From Pelotomaculum propionicicum (GTDB lineage Bacteria > Bacillota > Desulfotomaculia > Desulfotomaculales > Pelotomaculaceae): 64,000 nt of DNA. A model generated the notes under the pieces. The model saw nothing but the letters and a program-made list of their open reading frames with translations. It made no database searches and was not told the origin of the DNA. Shown in pieces: positions 16,040 to 24,625 of the stretch (position 1 is the first letter of the stretch; each line of letters starts with the position of its first letter). The position numbers and the translations under genes are program-made. The stretch is from NCBI RefSeq assembly GCF_004369225.1, contig NZ_QFFZ01000008.1, positions 51,470-115,469 of the forward strand, in the 5' to 3' direction.

Positions 16040-16669
16040 TTGGCGGAAGAAATTAAGGGTGAAGTCATGCCGGGGGAACATGTAATCAGGCTTTTGGAGC
16101 AGTCATCCAAGTATGGGCTGGATCAGGAAACAATGCTTATTTACATCAACTCGGTAAATTTAATGAGTATTTTAAGCCTGTTGGGCCGCCGTTACGGGGT
16201 TAAATCGAATTTCTCCCTGCCAGTGCCGGTCTCGCTGCCGGCGCTGCCGGCACTGGTGCAGGGTCCTGCGCCGGCGGCCGCGGCGCCTGGAGCGGCGCCA
16301 GCGGTAGGCCCGGCATTGGAAAATATGATGGGTACACTGATGAAGGCGCTGGGAGGCCAGGGCGCTGGAAACTCGACTGCGGGGCAGGGTATAAACATGT
16401 CCTCTCTTTTGAATTTATTAAGCGTTTTGGGGCAGAATGTTGATTTAGGCAGCCTGATCAATCTAATGGCGGGTCTTTTAAGTTCAGGTTCAAAGGCAGC
16501 AGCCAAACCGGAAGCAGGTTCTGTCATGCCGCCTGCATCACCAGGATCTCCCTTGCCTGCTGCGCCTGAAAGCACCGTTCAGAAAACGCAGGTGGAAGAT
16601 AAAGCAGTAAAAAGGGAACCCCCAAAAATTATGAAGTGGGATCAGCTGGAAGAACGGAAGAAGGCCTGA
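16040..16669 (+). CDS. Ala/Pro/Leu-rich hypothetical protein, 209 aa
   Basis: Not recognised. A helical N-terminus (about 1-55, EHVIRLLEQSSKYGLDQETML) is followed by an Ala/Pro-rich linker, a Leu/Gly-rich hydrophobic middle (MSSLLNLLSVLGQNVDLGSLINLMAGLL, here in two pieces of a longer amphipathic stretch) and a charged tail KIMKWDQLEERKKA. No signal peptide. The TTG at 16040 lies 10 bases after AAGGAG; the GTG at 16031 is too close to that site. Coupled to the YbaB paralogue, so the two probably work together. Confidence 0.65.
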   Translation: MAEEIKGEVMPGEHVIRLLEQSSKYGLDQETMLIYINSVNLMSILSLLGRRYGVKSNFSLPVPVSLPALPALVQGPAPAAAAPGAAPAVGPALENMMGTLMKALGGQGAGNSTAGQGINMSSLLNLLSVLGQNVDLGSLINLMAGLLSSGSKAAAKPEAGSVMPPASPGSPLPAAPESTVQKTQVEDKAVKREPPKIMKWDQLEERKKA

Positions 16670-16671
16670 AT

Positions 16672-16815
16672 AAGACGTAAGCTACAGGCCGTAAGACGTA
16701 GGCAAATTAAGCCGTATGCTAATGGGCATATGGCGTAGGTTTGCATGAAAGTTTAGTAAGTCAGACCCGGGAGGAATGCAGGATATACCTACAGCCCACG
16801 GCCTACGACCTACGA
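16672..16815. repeat. GACGTGAG-type dispersed repeat, copy 1
   Basis: Degenerate CCGTAAGACGTAGG units on the left and CCTACGGCCTACGACC units on the right, with the conserved core AGGAATGCAGGATATACC between them. Same core occurs at about 18845-18930 and 31270-31345. Confidence 0.65.
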
Positions 16816-16825
16816 CCAAAATATT

Positions 16826-16858
16826 AGGCGCCTCAAAATAGGCGCCCGGTTTTTTATT
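16826..16858. terminator. Terminator between convergent genes
   Basis: GGCGCC-TCAAAATA-GGCGCC followed by CGGTTTTTTATT on the plus strand. Confidence 0.75.
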
Positions 16859-16887
16859 AGGACCTTGCCATGTTGGGTTATAAGCAG

Positions 16888-17193
16888 CTACTCCATGCTG
16901 TTTTGGGGCGGCATCTGAATCTGCAAGGCAGGATCGGCAGAAACCGCGTCCCCGGAGGGTACGGGTCCGGTCACCGGTTCAGAAACGCTGGCAGGCTGCT
17001 TCTGGTTAAGGGGTGAATTGGGCATTACGCTGGCAACTCGTAAAACAGAAGTGTGAAAATTATCAATGCCGCTTTTTATGTTTTTTAGCGATTCCGTTGT
17101 CGCCTGTAATATGGACATGATAATCTCCATGTTTTTTTCCACATCAGGGGCGTAAGACATTAAAAATAGCATGGGATTAAACACTTTTTTCAA
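16888..17193 (-). CDS. Hypothetical small helical protein, 101 aa
   Basis: Not recognised. The best start is TTG at 17193, eight bases after GGAGGTGA; the frame is open further upstream without a site. The first 70 residues (FNPMLFLMSYAPDVEKNMEIIM, shown in part) are predicted helical with a possible coiled coil. The last 40 are Pro/Ser/Val-rich and unstructured (SVSEPVTGPVPSGDAV). No Cys and no membrane helix. It lies next to the YbaB-paralogue operon on the opposite strand. Confidence 0.6.
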   Translation of the reverse strand: MKKVFNPMLFLMSYAPDVEKNMEIIMSILQATTESLKNIKSGIDNFHTSVLRVASVMPNSPLNQKQPASVSEPVTGPVPSGDAVSADPALQIQMPPQNSME

Positions 17194-17357
17194 AGAATCA
17201 CCTCCAGATTTAAACATCATTTTCAACACCGGCAATTTGTTTTAGAACACTTTATTCTGGCACTCTTTAGAATCATTTTATGTATTGATGTGGTAATCTG
17301 TTACAGGGCTGACGGCCTGCAGGAGTTTGTACCCATATTTCATTCTGTGGACAAAGC

Positions 17358-17402
17358 AGTCCATGGTGTTGCGGCGGCGGCTTGTTACAACACCATGGAC
17401 TT
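17358..17402. repeat. GTCCATGGTGTTG palindrome, short copy B
   Basis: AGTCCATGGTGTTG and CAACACCATGGACT are perfect inverted copies around a 17-base GC-rich loop. Same ends as the 220-base element at 6776-6997. Confidence 0.75.
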
Positions 17403-17468
17403 TGGCCTATCCGGATGCGGAATAAGGAAAGTCCAGGCGGAAAGAATAAAAAAAAGGAGGTTTTGTGT

Positions 17469-17915
17469 ATGCGGTTAGAGGTCTGGCCCCTGTTGATAGC
17501 CGCTGTTTCCGGAATTGCCATGGCTGTCCAGGGAACAGTTAATTCCGCTCTGGGTAAAGTGATTGGTTTATGGGAATCCACATTTATTGTACACCTTACA
17601 GGACTCCTGCTGACGGCCATACTTCTTTTTATCTGCAGGACAGGCAGAGGCTGTATGGCTGATTTTTTTCAGGCGCCCTGGTATTCCTATACAGGCGGTG
17701 TGCTGGGAGTTTTGATTATTTACAGTGTTGTCCTGAGCATCCCCAAAGTTGGGGTAGCGCCGGCAACAACCGCTATTATTCTCGGGCAGGTACTCACTGC
17801 GGGTCTTGTGGATCACTTCGGGCTGTTCGGCATGCATAAAATACCCTTCAGCTTATACAATTTGCTGGGCACTCTGATGATGGCCGGGGGGGCCTGGCTG
17901 ATACTCAAGCAATGA
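17469..17915 (+). CDS. YdcZ/DUF606-family membrane protein
   Basis: A 148-residue integral membrane protein of the DMT-related DUF606 (YdcZ) family, with about five helices. Landmarks are the early VSGIAMAVQGTVNSALG, the GGVLGVLIIYSVV segment, and GVAPATTAIILGQVLTAGLVDHFGLF, of which the GQ..TA..DHFG part is the family signature. Family members often work as pairs or with a longer partner; no second copy is here. Substrate unknown. ATG follows AAAAAGGAGG. Its last 11 bases overlap the end of the convergent ZIP gene. Confidence 0.85.
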   Translation: MRLEVWPLLIAAVSGIAMAVQGTVNSALGKVIGLWESTFIVHLTGLLLTAILLFICRTGRGCMADFFQAPWYSYTGGVLGVLIIYSVVLSIPKVGVAPATTAIILGQVLTAGLVDHFGLFGMHKIPFSLYNLLGTLMMAGGAWLILKQ

Positions 17916-18627
17916 GGTTAAGGGTCAGGATTAATAACAGGCCCCAGATTATGCCGAAGTGGGCGAGAGGTTTGCTGTTGCGCCGTGATTCAGGGACTAG
18001 TTCGTGCAGGACGATATAGGTCATAGCTCCGGCGGCAAAGGAGAGGAGGAGGCCGATAAAGGTCCGGGAGGACTCCACCAGTACCTGTCCCACAAAAACA
18101 CCCAGTGGAGTAACCAGGCTGATCAGCGCGTTAATCGCAAGGACCCGCCTGGCGCTCAGCCCGCCGATCTTTAAGGGCGCCGCTGTCGCCATCCCTTCCG
18201 GGATATTATGAATACCGATGGCCAGTACCAGCAGCGGCCCAAGTTTGTCCGCGGCGGCGAAACCGGCCGCGATAGCCAGCCCCTCGGGAAAATCATGCAG
18301 GGCGATACCGGTGGAAATCAGATAGCCCATTTTAAGATAGTACCCTTTTTTATTAATAAAGGAGGGTGACAGGGTGTTAAGCCACAAATCCAGAGCGTAC
18401 ATCAGGCCGGTCCCCGCGCAAAAGCCCGCGCAGGCCAGAGGGAGACTGCCATAACGTAAGGATGAAGGCAGAAGGTCGAAGATAATAACGGCAGCCATTA
18501 TCCCTGCCGCAAAACCCAGCAGCAAAGACAGCGTGCCCGGGCGCAGGCGCCCGCACGATGTCACCAGCAAAGCGCCCAGGCATGTTCCAAGCCCCGCGAT
18601 TAGTCCCAGCAGTACAATACCGCCCAA
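17905..18627 (-). CDS. ZIP-family divalent metal transporter
   Basis: A 240-residue inner-membrane protein of the ZIP family (ZupT/GufA-like), with about eight helices. Zinc-type uptake is the usual function, but iron, manganese and cobalt are also known substrates. The two binding-site motifs of transmembrane helices IV and V are present: HDFPEG in STGIALHDFPEGLAIAAG and HNIPEG in AIGIHNIPEGMATAAPL. TTG start at 18627 behind GGAGATGGTGA. Convergent with the YdcZ-type gene. No metal-responsive site was identified upstream. Confidence 0.92.
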   Translation of the reverse strand: MGGIVLLGLIAGLGTCLGALLVTSCGRLRPGTLSLLLGFAAGIMAAVIIFDLLPSSLRYGSLPLACAGFCAGTGLMYALDLWLNTLSPSFINKKGYYLKMGYLISTGIALHDFPEGLAIAAGFAAADKLGPLLVLAIGIHNIPEGMATAAPLKIGGLSARRVLAINALISLVTPLGVFVGQVLVESSRTFIGLLLSFAAGAMTYIVLHELVPESRRNSKPLAHFGIIWGLLLILTLNLIA

Positions 18628-18689
18628 TTTATCACCATCTCCACAATACTATCTAGAATGGATCTTATTAGGCGATGGTAAAAAATAGA

Positions 18690-18950
18690 CGTAAAAAATG
18701 GACGTGGGCCGTAAGACGTGAGACGTGGGAATGAAAGAGAGCCTCAAGGGTCAAAGATCTCAAGAGGAATGCAGGAAATACCATGTGGACGTGGCCGTGA
18801 GAAGTGGGAAATAGGACGTGAGATTGAGATATTGTCAACCGTCTAAGACCCCTAAGGAATGCAGGATATACCCACTTCCCACGTCTAACATCCCACGACC
18901 CAAAAGGAATGCAGAATATACCCACGTCCCACGACTCACATCTCAGTTGG
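18690..18950. repeat. GACGTGAG-type dispersed repeat, copy 2
   Basis: Left part of GACGTGGGCCGTAAGACGTG units, the core GGGTCAAAGATCTCAAGAGG with GGAATGCAGGA repeated three times, and a right part of CCCACGTCCCACGACTC units. It fills the 308-base gap 18628-18935 and may reach a few bases into the following gene's 3' end. Confidence 0.7.
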
Positions 18951-19490
18951 TATGATTATCTGCCGGCCTGGGTAAATAATTTCCGGGTTGCTGATTTTAT
19001 TGGTTTCCAACAGGAGGCTGAGATCTGTATCATACCTGGCGGCTATTGCCCAGAGGTTTTCTCCTGCCTGGACCACATGGATTTTTGATCCTGCACCCGG
19101 GTTGCCCTGTAGATTGACTTGTTTTGACCCGGCAGTACCCTTGATAATTTCAACCGGTGTGCCTATGGAGACCTTTGGGAACAGTGCTTCGACATCATGA
19201 TTGTACATCCTGATGCATCCGTTTGAAACATAACCGCCGATGGACGAAGGATTATTGGTGCCGTGGATGCCGTAATTGCCGCCGGGTATGGACAGGCCCA
19301 TCCAGCGGGTGCCAAGCATACCCCCGGGCTGCACTATTTTTACCACCACAACATAGCTGCCGGTAGGTGTCGGCGTGGCGGCCTTGCCCACTCCGACAGG
19401 GTACAGGTTAACCTGGCGGTCGCCCTCGAAATAAGCAAGCCTTCTAGTGTAGAGGTTGACTAAAATGTGGCTGCCTGAAGCCCTTTTCAT
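18936..19490 (-). CDS. L,D-transpeptidase with LysM domain
   Basis: A 184-residue YkuD-family protein. It cross-links peptidoglycan by exchanging D-Ala for another residue in 3-3 links. The catalytic signature HGTNNPSSIGGYVSNGCIRM carries the His and Cys of the active site. The C-terminal LysM (IHVVQAGENLWAIAARYD) binds the glycan, the reverse of the Bacillus YkuD order. There is no clear signal peptide, as in YkuD. Start uncertain: ATG 19490 has AGGAGG 14 bases upstream, while ATG 19526 has none and encodes the AGGAGG within the gene. Confidence 0.88.
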   Translation of the reverse strand: MKRASGSHILVNLYTRRLAYFEGDRQVNLYPVGVGKAATPTPTGSYVVVVKIVQPGGMLGTRWMGLSIPGGNYGIHGTNNPSSIGGYVSNGCIRMYNHDVEALFPKVSIGTPVEIIKGTAGSKQVNLQGNPGAGSKIHVVQAGENLWAIAARYDTDLSLLLETNKISNPEIIYPGRQIIIPTEM

Positions 19491-19634
19491 TGTCTGTTTA
19501 AATTTCCTCCTTCCCTGAAAAGCCATTTTTTTATCTTATGAGGGCATTCTCATTATCGATTATTTAAATTTCTGGTAATAAAGGATTTTTAATTTAAACG
19601 GCTAACTAATACTGGAAAGATACGGAGGAAACTT

Positions 19635-20492
19635 ATGGCTATAAAATTCCTGGCCAGGGCTAAAGTGAACCTTACCCTGGATGTCCTTGGGAAAAGGCCG
19701 GATGGATACCACGAGGTTGAGATGGTGATGCAGTCGGTTGAACTGCATGACACTTTGGAATTCAGTCCGGCAGAGAAAGATATTGTAATCACTATTGAAG
19801 GCATGGATCTTTCACCCGGTGCGGATAATCTGGTCTACCGCGCCGCAGAGCTCTTGCGCTCGCGGGGCTGTGTCCGGTCCGGGGTTAAGGTCAGGCTTAT
19901 CAAGAATATTCCGGTGGCAGCCGGTTTGGGGGGGGGGTCGGCGGACGCCGCGGCAACACTTAAAGCTTTGAATCAAATCTGGGGAATTGGTCTCTCTATG
20001 TCAGAATTGATCGTGCTCGGAGAACAACTGGGCGCGGATGTCCCGTTCTGCCTGTTGGGTGGTACCGCGTTGGCCCGGGGAAAAGGAGAACAAGTTTTTC
20101 GCCTGCCGCCCTGCCCGCCGCTGGGACTGGTCCTGGTCAAACCACCTTTTAGTGTATCAACAGGTTCGGTGTACCAGGCTTTCAGGTTCGGGCCGGCGGT
20201 AGAAAGGCCGGATAACCAGGCCATGGTCGAGGCCATCCGGGCTAATAATATTTTGGGCATCGCCCGCTGTTTGGCGAATGCTCTCGAGTCTGTTACAACC
20301 AGGATGCACCCTGAGCTGACCAGAATTAAGGAAAAACTAATTGAGGCGGGTGCTGCCGGCTCACTTATGTCCGGCAGCGGTCCTACTGTTTTTGGACTGA
20401 CCCCTGATCTTGCCTCTGCCCGGTCAGTTGCCGCCCGCTATAAAAAAACTGACGAAAAACTGCTGGTAACCAGTGTATTTAACACGGAATAA
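19635..20492 (+). CDS. ispE: 4-diphosphocytidyl-2-C-methyl-D-erythritol kinase
   Basis: GHMP kinase of the non-mevalonate (MEP) isoprenoid pathway; phosphorylates CDP-methylerythritol. 285 residues, normal length. Active-site residues are in place: K10 in RAKVNLTLDV, the ATP loop GLGGGSADAA at 97-106 and D135 in LGADVPFCLLGG; the third GHMP motif is MSGSGPTVFGL near the C-terminus. ATG with ACGGAGGAAAC. It lies in the conserved ispE...spoVG-glmU-prs run. Confidence 0.97.
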   Translation: MAIKFLARAKVNLTLDVLGKRPDGYHEVEMVMQSVELHDTLEFSPAEKDIVITIEGMDLSPGADNLVYRAAELLRSRGCVRSGVKVRLIKNIPVAAGLGGGSADAAATLKALNQIWGIGLSMSELIVLGEQLGADVPFCLLGGTALARGKGEQVFRLPPCPPLGLVLVKPPFSVSTGSVYQAFRFGPAVERPDNQAMVEAIRANNILGIARCLANALESVTTRMHPELTRIKEKLIEAGAAGSLMSGSGPTVFGLTPDLASARSVAARYKKTDEKLLVTSVFNTE

Positions 20493-20575
20493 CAGGCGGC
20501 ACTTGCGGGAAAAGGCGCAGGGAGTTAAAATAAACATAGTTTTTTGCATTGAATTTTTTTGGTGGGGGGACAAAA

Positions 20576-21250
20576 ATGGAACAACCAAGATTAGTGCCTA
20601 TTAAGTTGGATAACTACAAGCCCCTGCGGGAGATGGTTTTCGAGTCCCTCCGGGAGGCAATCATCCTTGGTAAGTTAAGGCCAGGAGAACGTCTAATGGA
20701 AATCCAGCTGGCGGAAGAAATGGGCGTCAGCCGCACACCTGTACGGGAAGCCATCCGCAAACTGGAACTGGAAGGCTTTGTGGTGATGGTACCCCGCAAG
20801 GGAGCTTATGTCGCTGGAGTGTCTATTAAAGACATTGCCGATGTTTTTGAAGTCAGAGCTGCTCTTGAGGGACTTGCCGCTGGTTTGGCGGCCGAGCGGA
20901 TCACAGAAGAAGAGATGGATCAGCTGGAAAAGGCCGTAATTAAGATCAGCGGTGAGGAAGACATTTTAACGGTGGTAAAAGCAGACTCGGCATTCCATGA
21001 TTTGATTTACCGGGCATCCCGCAACCACCGCCTGATTCAGATTATTACCCACCTCCAGGAACAGATCAACAGGTTCAGGCTGACTTCCTTATCGGTGCCC
21101 GGCCGTCTTAAAATTGCTGTGGATGAACACAAAAAGATGATTGAAGCTATATGTGACCGCGATGTTGACCTCGCCCACAGGCTTGCCAGTGAACACATGG
21201 AAAACGCTGAGCAAAACCTTTTGAACGCGATCAGGGAGGAAGAAGCTTAA
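20576..21250 (+). CDS. GntR-family transcription regulator, FadR/FCD type
   Basis: A 224-residue regulator. The N-terminal winged helix (about 15-80) has the GntR signature LREAIILGKLRPGERLMEIQLAEEMGVSRTPVREAIRKLE (quoted family positions: LRPGERL, GVSRTPVREA). The C-terminal FCD domain is all-helical, with metal-ligand-type residues in DSAFHDLIYRA and DEHKKMIEAI. FCD regulators usually sense small organic acids. ATG follows GGTGGGGGGAC. Its stop overlaps the next start (TAATG), so it is co-translated with the nucleotidyltransferase. In Bacillus this position is held by purR. Confidence 0.92.
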   Translation: MEQPRLVPIKLDNYKPLREMVFESLREAIILGKLRPGERLMEIQLAEEMGVSRTPVREAIRKLELEGFVVMVPRKGAYVAGVSIKDIADVFEVRAALEGLAAGLAAERITEEEMDQLEKAVIKISGEEDILTVVKADSAFHDLIYRASRNHRLIQIITHLQEQINRFRLTSLSVPGRLKIAVDEHKKMIEAICDRDVDLAHRLASEHMENAEQNLLNAIREEEA

Positions 21251-22005
21251 TGGTAGACGCCGTTGTCCTGGCCGGGAGCCCTAATAACGGCCTTTTAAAG
21301 GAATGCAGTCCGGCCCGCTATGAAGCGTTAATACCGGTTGGTTCCAAGACCATGGTGGAACACGTGGTGGGGGCGTTGTTAAAGGCACAAAATATCGGCA
21401 GGATACTGGTTATAGGACCTGTTAAAGAGCTTTCCGCCCTGGTGAATAATGAAAGGGTATCCGTCGCGCATTCCCCCGGGGGCATGCTGGAGAATATAGG
21501 CGCCGGGCTTAAATTGCTTAACAGGGAAAAAAGGGTGCTGCTTGCCACATCCGATATTCCAATGCTGACACCGGAAGCGGTTGATAATTTTCTTGAAATT
21601 TGCGGAGATATGTCCGGGGATCTGTATTACCCTGTCCTGAGCAAACAGGTTGTCGAGAATAAGTTTCCGGCCACCAGGCGGACTTATGTTAGATTAAAGG
21701 AAGGTGTCTTCACCGGGGGCAATATTTTTATTATTAACCCGGCGGTTTTTCAAAAATGTGTTGAGAACGGCCAAAAGATTATCAACCTGCGTAAAAGCCC
21801 GCTGAGACTATGCCGCTTGTTGGGCCTGGGCTTTGTAATAAAGTTCCTGATGAGGACCCTGACCATCCGTGAAGCCGAGGAAAAAGTATCTCAACTGCTG
21901 GGCGGAATTAAGGGGGTTGTGGTTACTTCAAAACACCCTGAAATTGGTGTGGATGTGGATAAGCCCGGTGATTATGAACTGGCGACAAAAATGATGAGCA
22001 GCTAG
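21250..22005 (+). CDS. MobA-like NTP transferase-domain protein
   Basis: A 251-residue protein with the nucleotidyltransferase fold: VVLAGSPNNG at the start (a variant of the usual LAAGxGxR), PVGSKTMVEHVV, and the acidic motif LLATSDIPMLT (about 95-105) for metal binding. The last half has ATRRTYVRLKEGVFTGGNIFI and VDVDKPGDYELA, as in other sugar-phosphate or cofactor nucleotidyltransferases. The loop lacks the basic residue of typical members, so activity or substrate may differ. Overlap with the GntR stop shows tight coupling. The substrate cannot be assigned. Confidence 0.82.
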   Translation: MVDAVVLAGSPNNGLLKECSPARYEALIPVGSKTMVEHVVGALLKAQNIGRILVIGPVKELSALVNNERVSVAHSPGGMLENIGAGLKLLNREKRVLLATSDIPMLTPEAVDNFLEICGDMSGDLYYPVLSKQVVENKFPATRRTYVRLKEGVFTGGNIFIINPAVFQKCVENGQKIINLRKSPLRLCRLLGLGFVIKFLMRTLTIREAEEKVSQLLGGIKGVVVTSKHPEIGVDVDKPGDYELATKMMSS

Positions 22006-22044
22006 TTTTAATAATCTAATAGTTGAACTTATAATATATTAATC

Positions 22045-22086
22045 AAACATCATGCCGCGTCATAGGCCTGATGTTTTTTATTTTTT
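22045..22086 (+). terminator. Terminator after the NTP-transferase gene
   Basis: AACATCA.GCC pairs with GGC.TGATGTT, followed by a long T tract. Confidence 0.85.
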
Positions 22087-22151
22087 TTGTAATTGTAATC
22101 AGACCCGGCAAAAAAGTCATAACCTGATAATAAAAAGCCGGGGGTGATTTC

Positions 22152-23216
22152 ATGAGTTTCGAGGTGATAGAGGCTTCATCACCAGAAGCGGTACACGCGT
22201 TTAATTCCTTCCCGCGTAAGATTTACCGGAATTTTTATATGGCCCCGCCTTTTCCAGTTCTCGTACGGTCAAACCCGCATTACGACCCCCTGTTTGAAAG
22301 GGTGGAAGCAATGCCTTTTCTGGCGGTAAGGAAAGGCCGGGTGCTGGGCAGGATAGCCGCAAGCGTCAACCACGCGCTTGCGGACACTGAAGCAGGTTTT
22401 TTTGGCTTTTTCGAAACTTTGCAGGATGCCGCTGTCGCCGGCGGCCTGGTGGAAGCAGCGGCCAGCTGGCTCTCCAACAGAGGGAAAAAAAAGATGATCG
22501 GCCCGGTGGATTTAAGCCCTCACGAACGTTTGGGGCTTTTAATCGAGGGCTTTGGAGGATACCACAATCCCGGCATGCCTTATAACCATGCTTATTATCC
22601 ATCGCTATTAGACCAATGCGGCCTGGAAAAAGAAATAAACCTTAACGCCTACCATTACGATTTGCGCAGGCAGGCGCCGGGAAGATTGGCCAGGGTCGCC
22701 CAGCGGGCCTCAAAATCAAAAGGGATCAGGATCAGAGAGATAGACTTCAACAACCTTAACCGGGAGGGTGAAGCATTTTCACTGATTCACAACGGTTCGA
22801 TGCATGAGATATGGGGTTACGCGCACCTTTCCCCGCTTGAAGGCGCCGCTATCTGGAAAAAGCTGAAGAACCTTTTTGACCCCCGCTTAATCCTTTTTGC
22901 CGAAGTTAACGGCGCGCCGGCAGGCATCTGCCTGGCAATGTGCCCTGTGCGAAGAAATGTTTTTATAAGCCAGGCCAGCGATCTGAACGCCAGGCTGGCG
23001 ATCCTGGCGGTATTGCCGGAGTACCGGTTTAAGGGCATCGAAGCGGCCTTAATCATGGAATGCGTCCGGCGGGCCCGCGCCCGCGGCATTGCAGCACTTG
23101 AACTCTCTCTGATCGCTGAAAACAATGCCATGATGAATACCATTATTAATAACCTTGACGGCGTCAGAAAAAGCAGGAGCTATACAATCTACAGGAAGAA
23201 TATCAGCCCCGCATAA
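22152..23216 (+). CDS. GNAT-like acyltransferase family protein (YghO-type)
   Basis: A 354-residue protein resembling the YghO family, which carries a C-terminal GNAT acyltransferase fold. Landmarks: an N-terminal region RKIYRNFYMAPPFPVLV; FLAVRKGRVLGRIAAS; KKKMIGPVDLSPHERLGLLI; MPYNHAYYPSLLDQCGL; and the late AILAVLPEYRFKGIEAALI, where acetyl-CoA binding would be expected. No substrate is known. ATG follows GGGGGTGA. The ilvA gene follows on the same strand with its start 81 bases later, so co-transcription is likely. Confidence 0.75.
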   Translation: MSFEVIEASSPEAVHAFNSFPRKIYRNFYMAPPFPVLVRSNPHYDPLFERVEAMPFLAVRKGRVLGRIAASVNHALADTEAGFFGFFETLQDAAVAGGLVEAAASWLSNRGKKKMIGPVDLSPHERLGLLIEGFGGYHNPGMPYNHAYYPSLLDQCGLEKEINLNAYHYDLRRQAPGRLARVAQRASKSKGIRIREIDFNNLNREGEAFSLIHNGSMHEIWGYAHLSPLEGAAIWKKLKNLFDPRLILFAEVNGAPAGICLAMCPVRRNVFISQASDLNARLAILAVLPEYRFKGIEAALIMECVRRARARGIAALELSLIAENNAMMNTIINNLDGVRKSRSYTIYRKNISPA

Positions 23217-23296
23217 AAAAATTGTGCCAGCTAAATACTACTTCTGGAAAAATAAAGGTCAGCCCAGCAGCCCCGGAGCAGGGGGAGGATGTTTGC

Positions 23297-24517
23297 GTGA
23301 CGGCAGATGTGTTAAGCCTTGAAAAGATAGAAGAAGCGAAAAGGCAGCTGGCCGGAGTGGCCACCCTGACTCCTCTGGACCACTCTGTTACCTTCAGCGC
23401 GCTGACCGGCAACACAGTGTTTCTAAAGCTTGAAAACATGCAGAAAACAGGTTCCTTTAAAATCCGCGGGGCTTATAACAAGATCATGAGCCTGTCTGAA
23501 GAGGAGCGCACGCGCGGCGTCATTGCCGCTTCCGCCGGCAACCACGCCCAGGGTGTCGCTTATGCCGCCGGCAGGGCGGGCCTGCGGTGCACTGTGATAA
23601 TGCCTGAAGGGGCGCCCATCTCCAAAGTGATGGCTACACGCGGTTACGGCGCTGAGGTAATCCTGGCCGGAGGAGGTTATGACGAGGCTTTTCAATACGC
23701 GGTTGAACTGCAGGCTAAGAGCGGGGCTGTCCTGGTGCATAGTTTCAATGACCCTGAGGTAATTGCCGGCCAGGGTACAATAGCGCTCGAACTGCTGGAA
23801 CAACTGCCCGAAATAGAGGCAATCCTGGCGCCGGTCGGCGGCGGGGGCCTGATTGCCGGTATAGCCTTTGTGATCAAAAAGATTAAGCCAAGCGTGCGTA
23901 TCATCGGAGTTCAGGCCCTGGGTGCGCCGTCCATGTTCCTGTCATTTAAAGAAGGCAAACTGACCGGATGCCGGCATACCTGCACTTTTGCGGACGGTAT
24001 AGCTGTCAGACAGCCCGGGGATCTGGCCTTTTCAATTATAAAAAAGCATGTCGATGAAATGTTTACTGTTGATGATGAGGAAATTGCCAGCTCAGTCCTG
24101 ATGCTTTTGGAACGATCCAAAATAATGGTTGAAGGGGCGGGGGCGGTTGGCCTGGCTGCCCTGATCCATAAGAAGACCGGGCTGAAGTCAGCAAAAACCG
24201 TCGTCCTGCTTAGCGGGGGAAATATAGATGTGAACATTCTGTCCATAATTATCGAGCGCGGGCTGATCAAGACAGGACGTTACGCGCGCCTGCGTGTAAT
24301 GGTAACGGACCAGCCGGGCAACCTGCGCAGGCTGCTGGGGGCTGTGGCAGAGGCGCGGGCTAATGTAATTTCGGTTTCGCACGACCGGATCAAACCAGGC
24401 ATACCCTTAAAACAAGCAGAAGTTATCCTGGCGCTGGAGACAAGAAACAGGGATCATCTTGAACAAATTATAACCTCACTTGCAGGGATTGGTTATGCGG
24501 CGGAAATTATTTCATAA
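23297..24517 (+). CDS. ilvA: Threonine ammonia-lyase with ACT domain
   Basis: Converts threonine to 2-oxobutanoate and ammonia, feeding isoleucine synthesis or threonine breakdown. 406 residues. PLP-binding K55 lies in KTGSFKIRGA, the SAGNHAQG loop follows, and GGGGLIAG holds the phosphate of PLP. The C-terminal 75 residues form one ACT domain (LRVMVTDQPGNLRRLL), as in the short (catabolic-type plus ACT) enzymes rather than the two-domain E. coli IlvA. The GTG at 23297 has GGGGGAGGATG in front; the frame upstream has no site. An allosteric effector is expected but not predictable. Confidence 0.93.
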   Translation: MTADVLSLEKIEEAKRQLAGVATLTPLDHSVTFSALTGNTVFLKLENMQKTGSFKIRGAYNKIMSLSEEERTRGVIAASAGNHAQGVAYAAGRAGLRCTVIMPEGAPISKVMATRGYGAEVILAGGGYDEAFQYAVELQAKSGAVLVHSFNDPEVIAGQGTIALELLEQLPEIEAILAPVGGGGLIAGIAFVIKKIKPSVRIIGVQALGAPSMFLSFKEGKLTGCRHTCTFADGIAVRQPGDLAFSIIKKHVDEMFTVDDEEIASSVLMLLERSKIMVEGAGAVGLAALIHKKTGLKSAKTVVLLSGGNIDVNILSIIIERGLIKTGRYARLRVMVTDQPGNLRRLLGAVAEARANVISVSHDRIKPGIPLKQAEVILALETRNRDHLEQIITSLAGIGYAAEIIS

Positions 24518-24551
24518 TTAAGGAAAAATTTTCTTAAATTCTTGGAAATAA

Positions 24552-24578
24552 GAAGGAATTTGACAAGTGCTGCAGAAA
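24552..24578 (+). promoter_or_regulatory. Sigma-H promoter for spoVG
   Basis: GAAGGAATT at 24552-24560 fits the sigma-H -35 (RnAGGAWWW) at every position. GCAGAAA at 24572-24578 fits the -10 (RnnGAAT) in all but the last base. The spacer is 11 bases. B. subtilis spoVG is a classic sigma-H gene. Confidence 0.75.
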
Positions 24579-24625
24579 GTAACAATTATAGGGCGTTGCC
24601 ATACTGGGGAAGGTGGTGATTTTAA

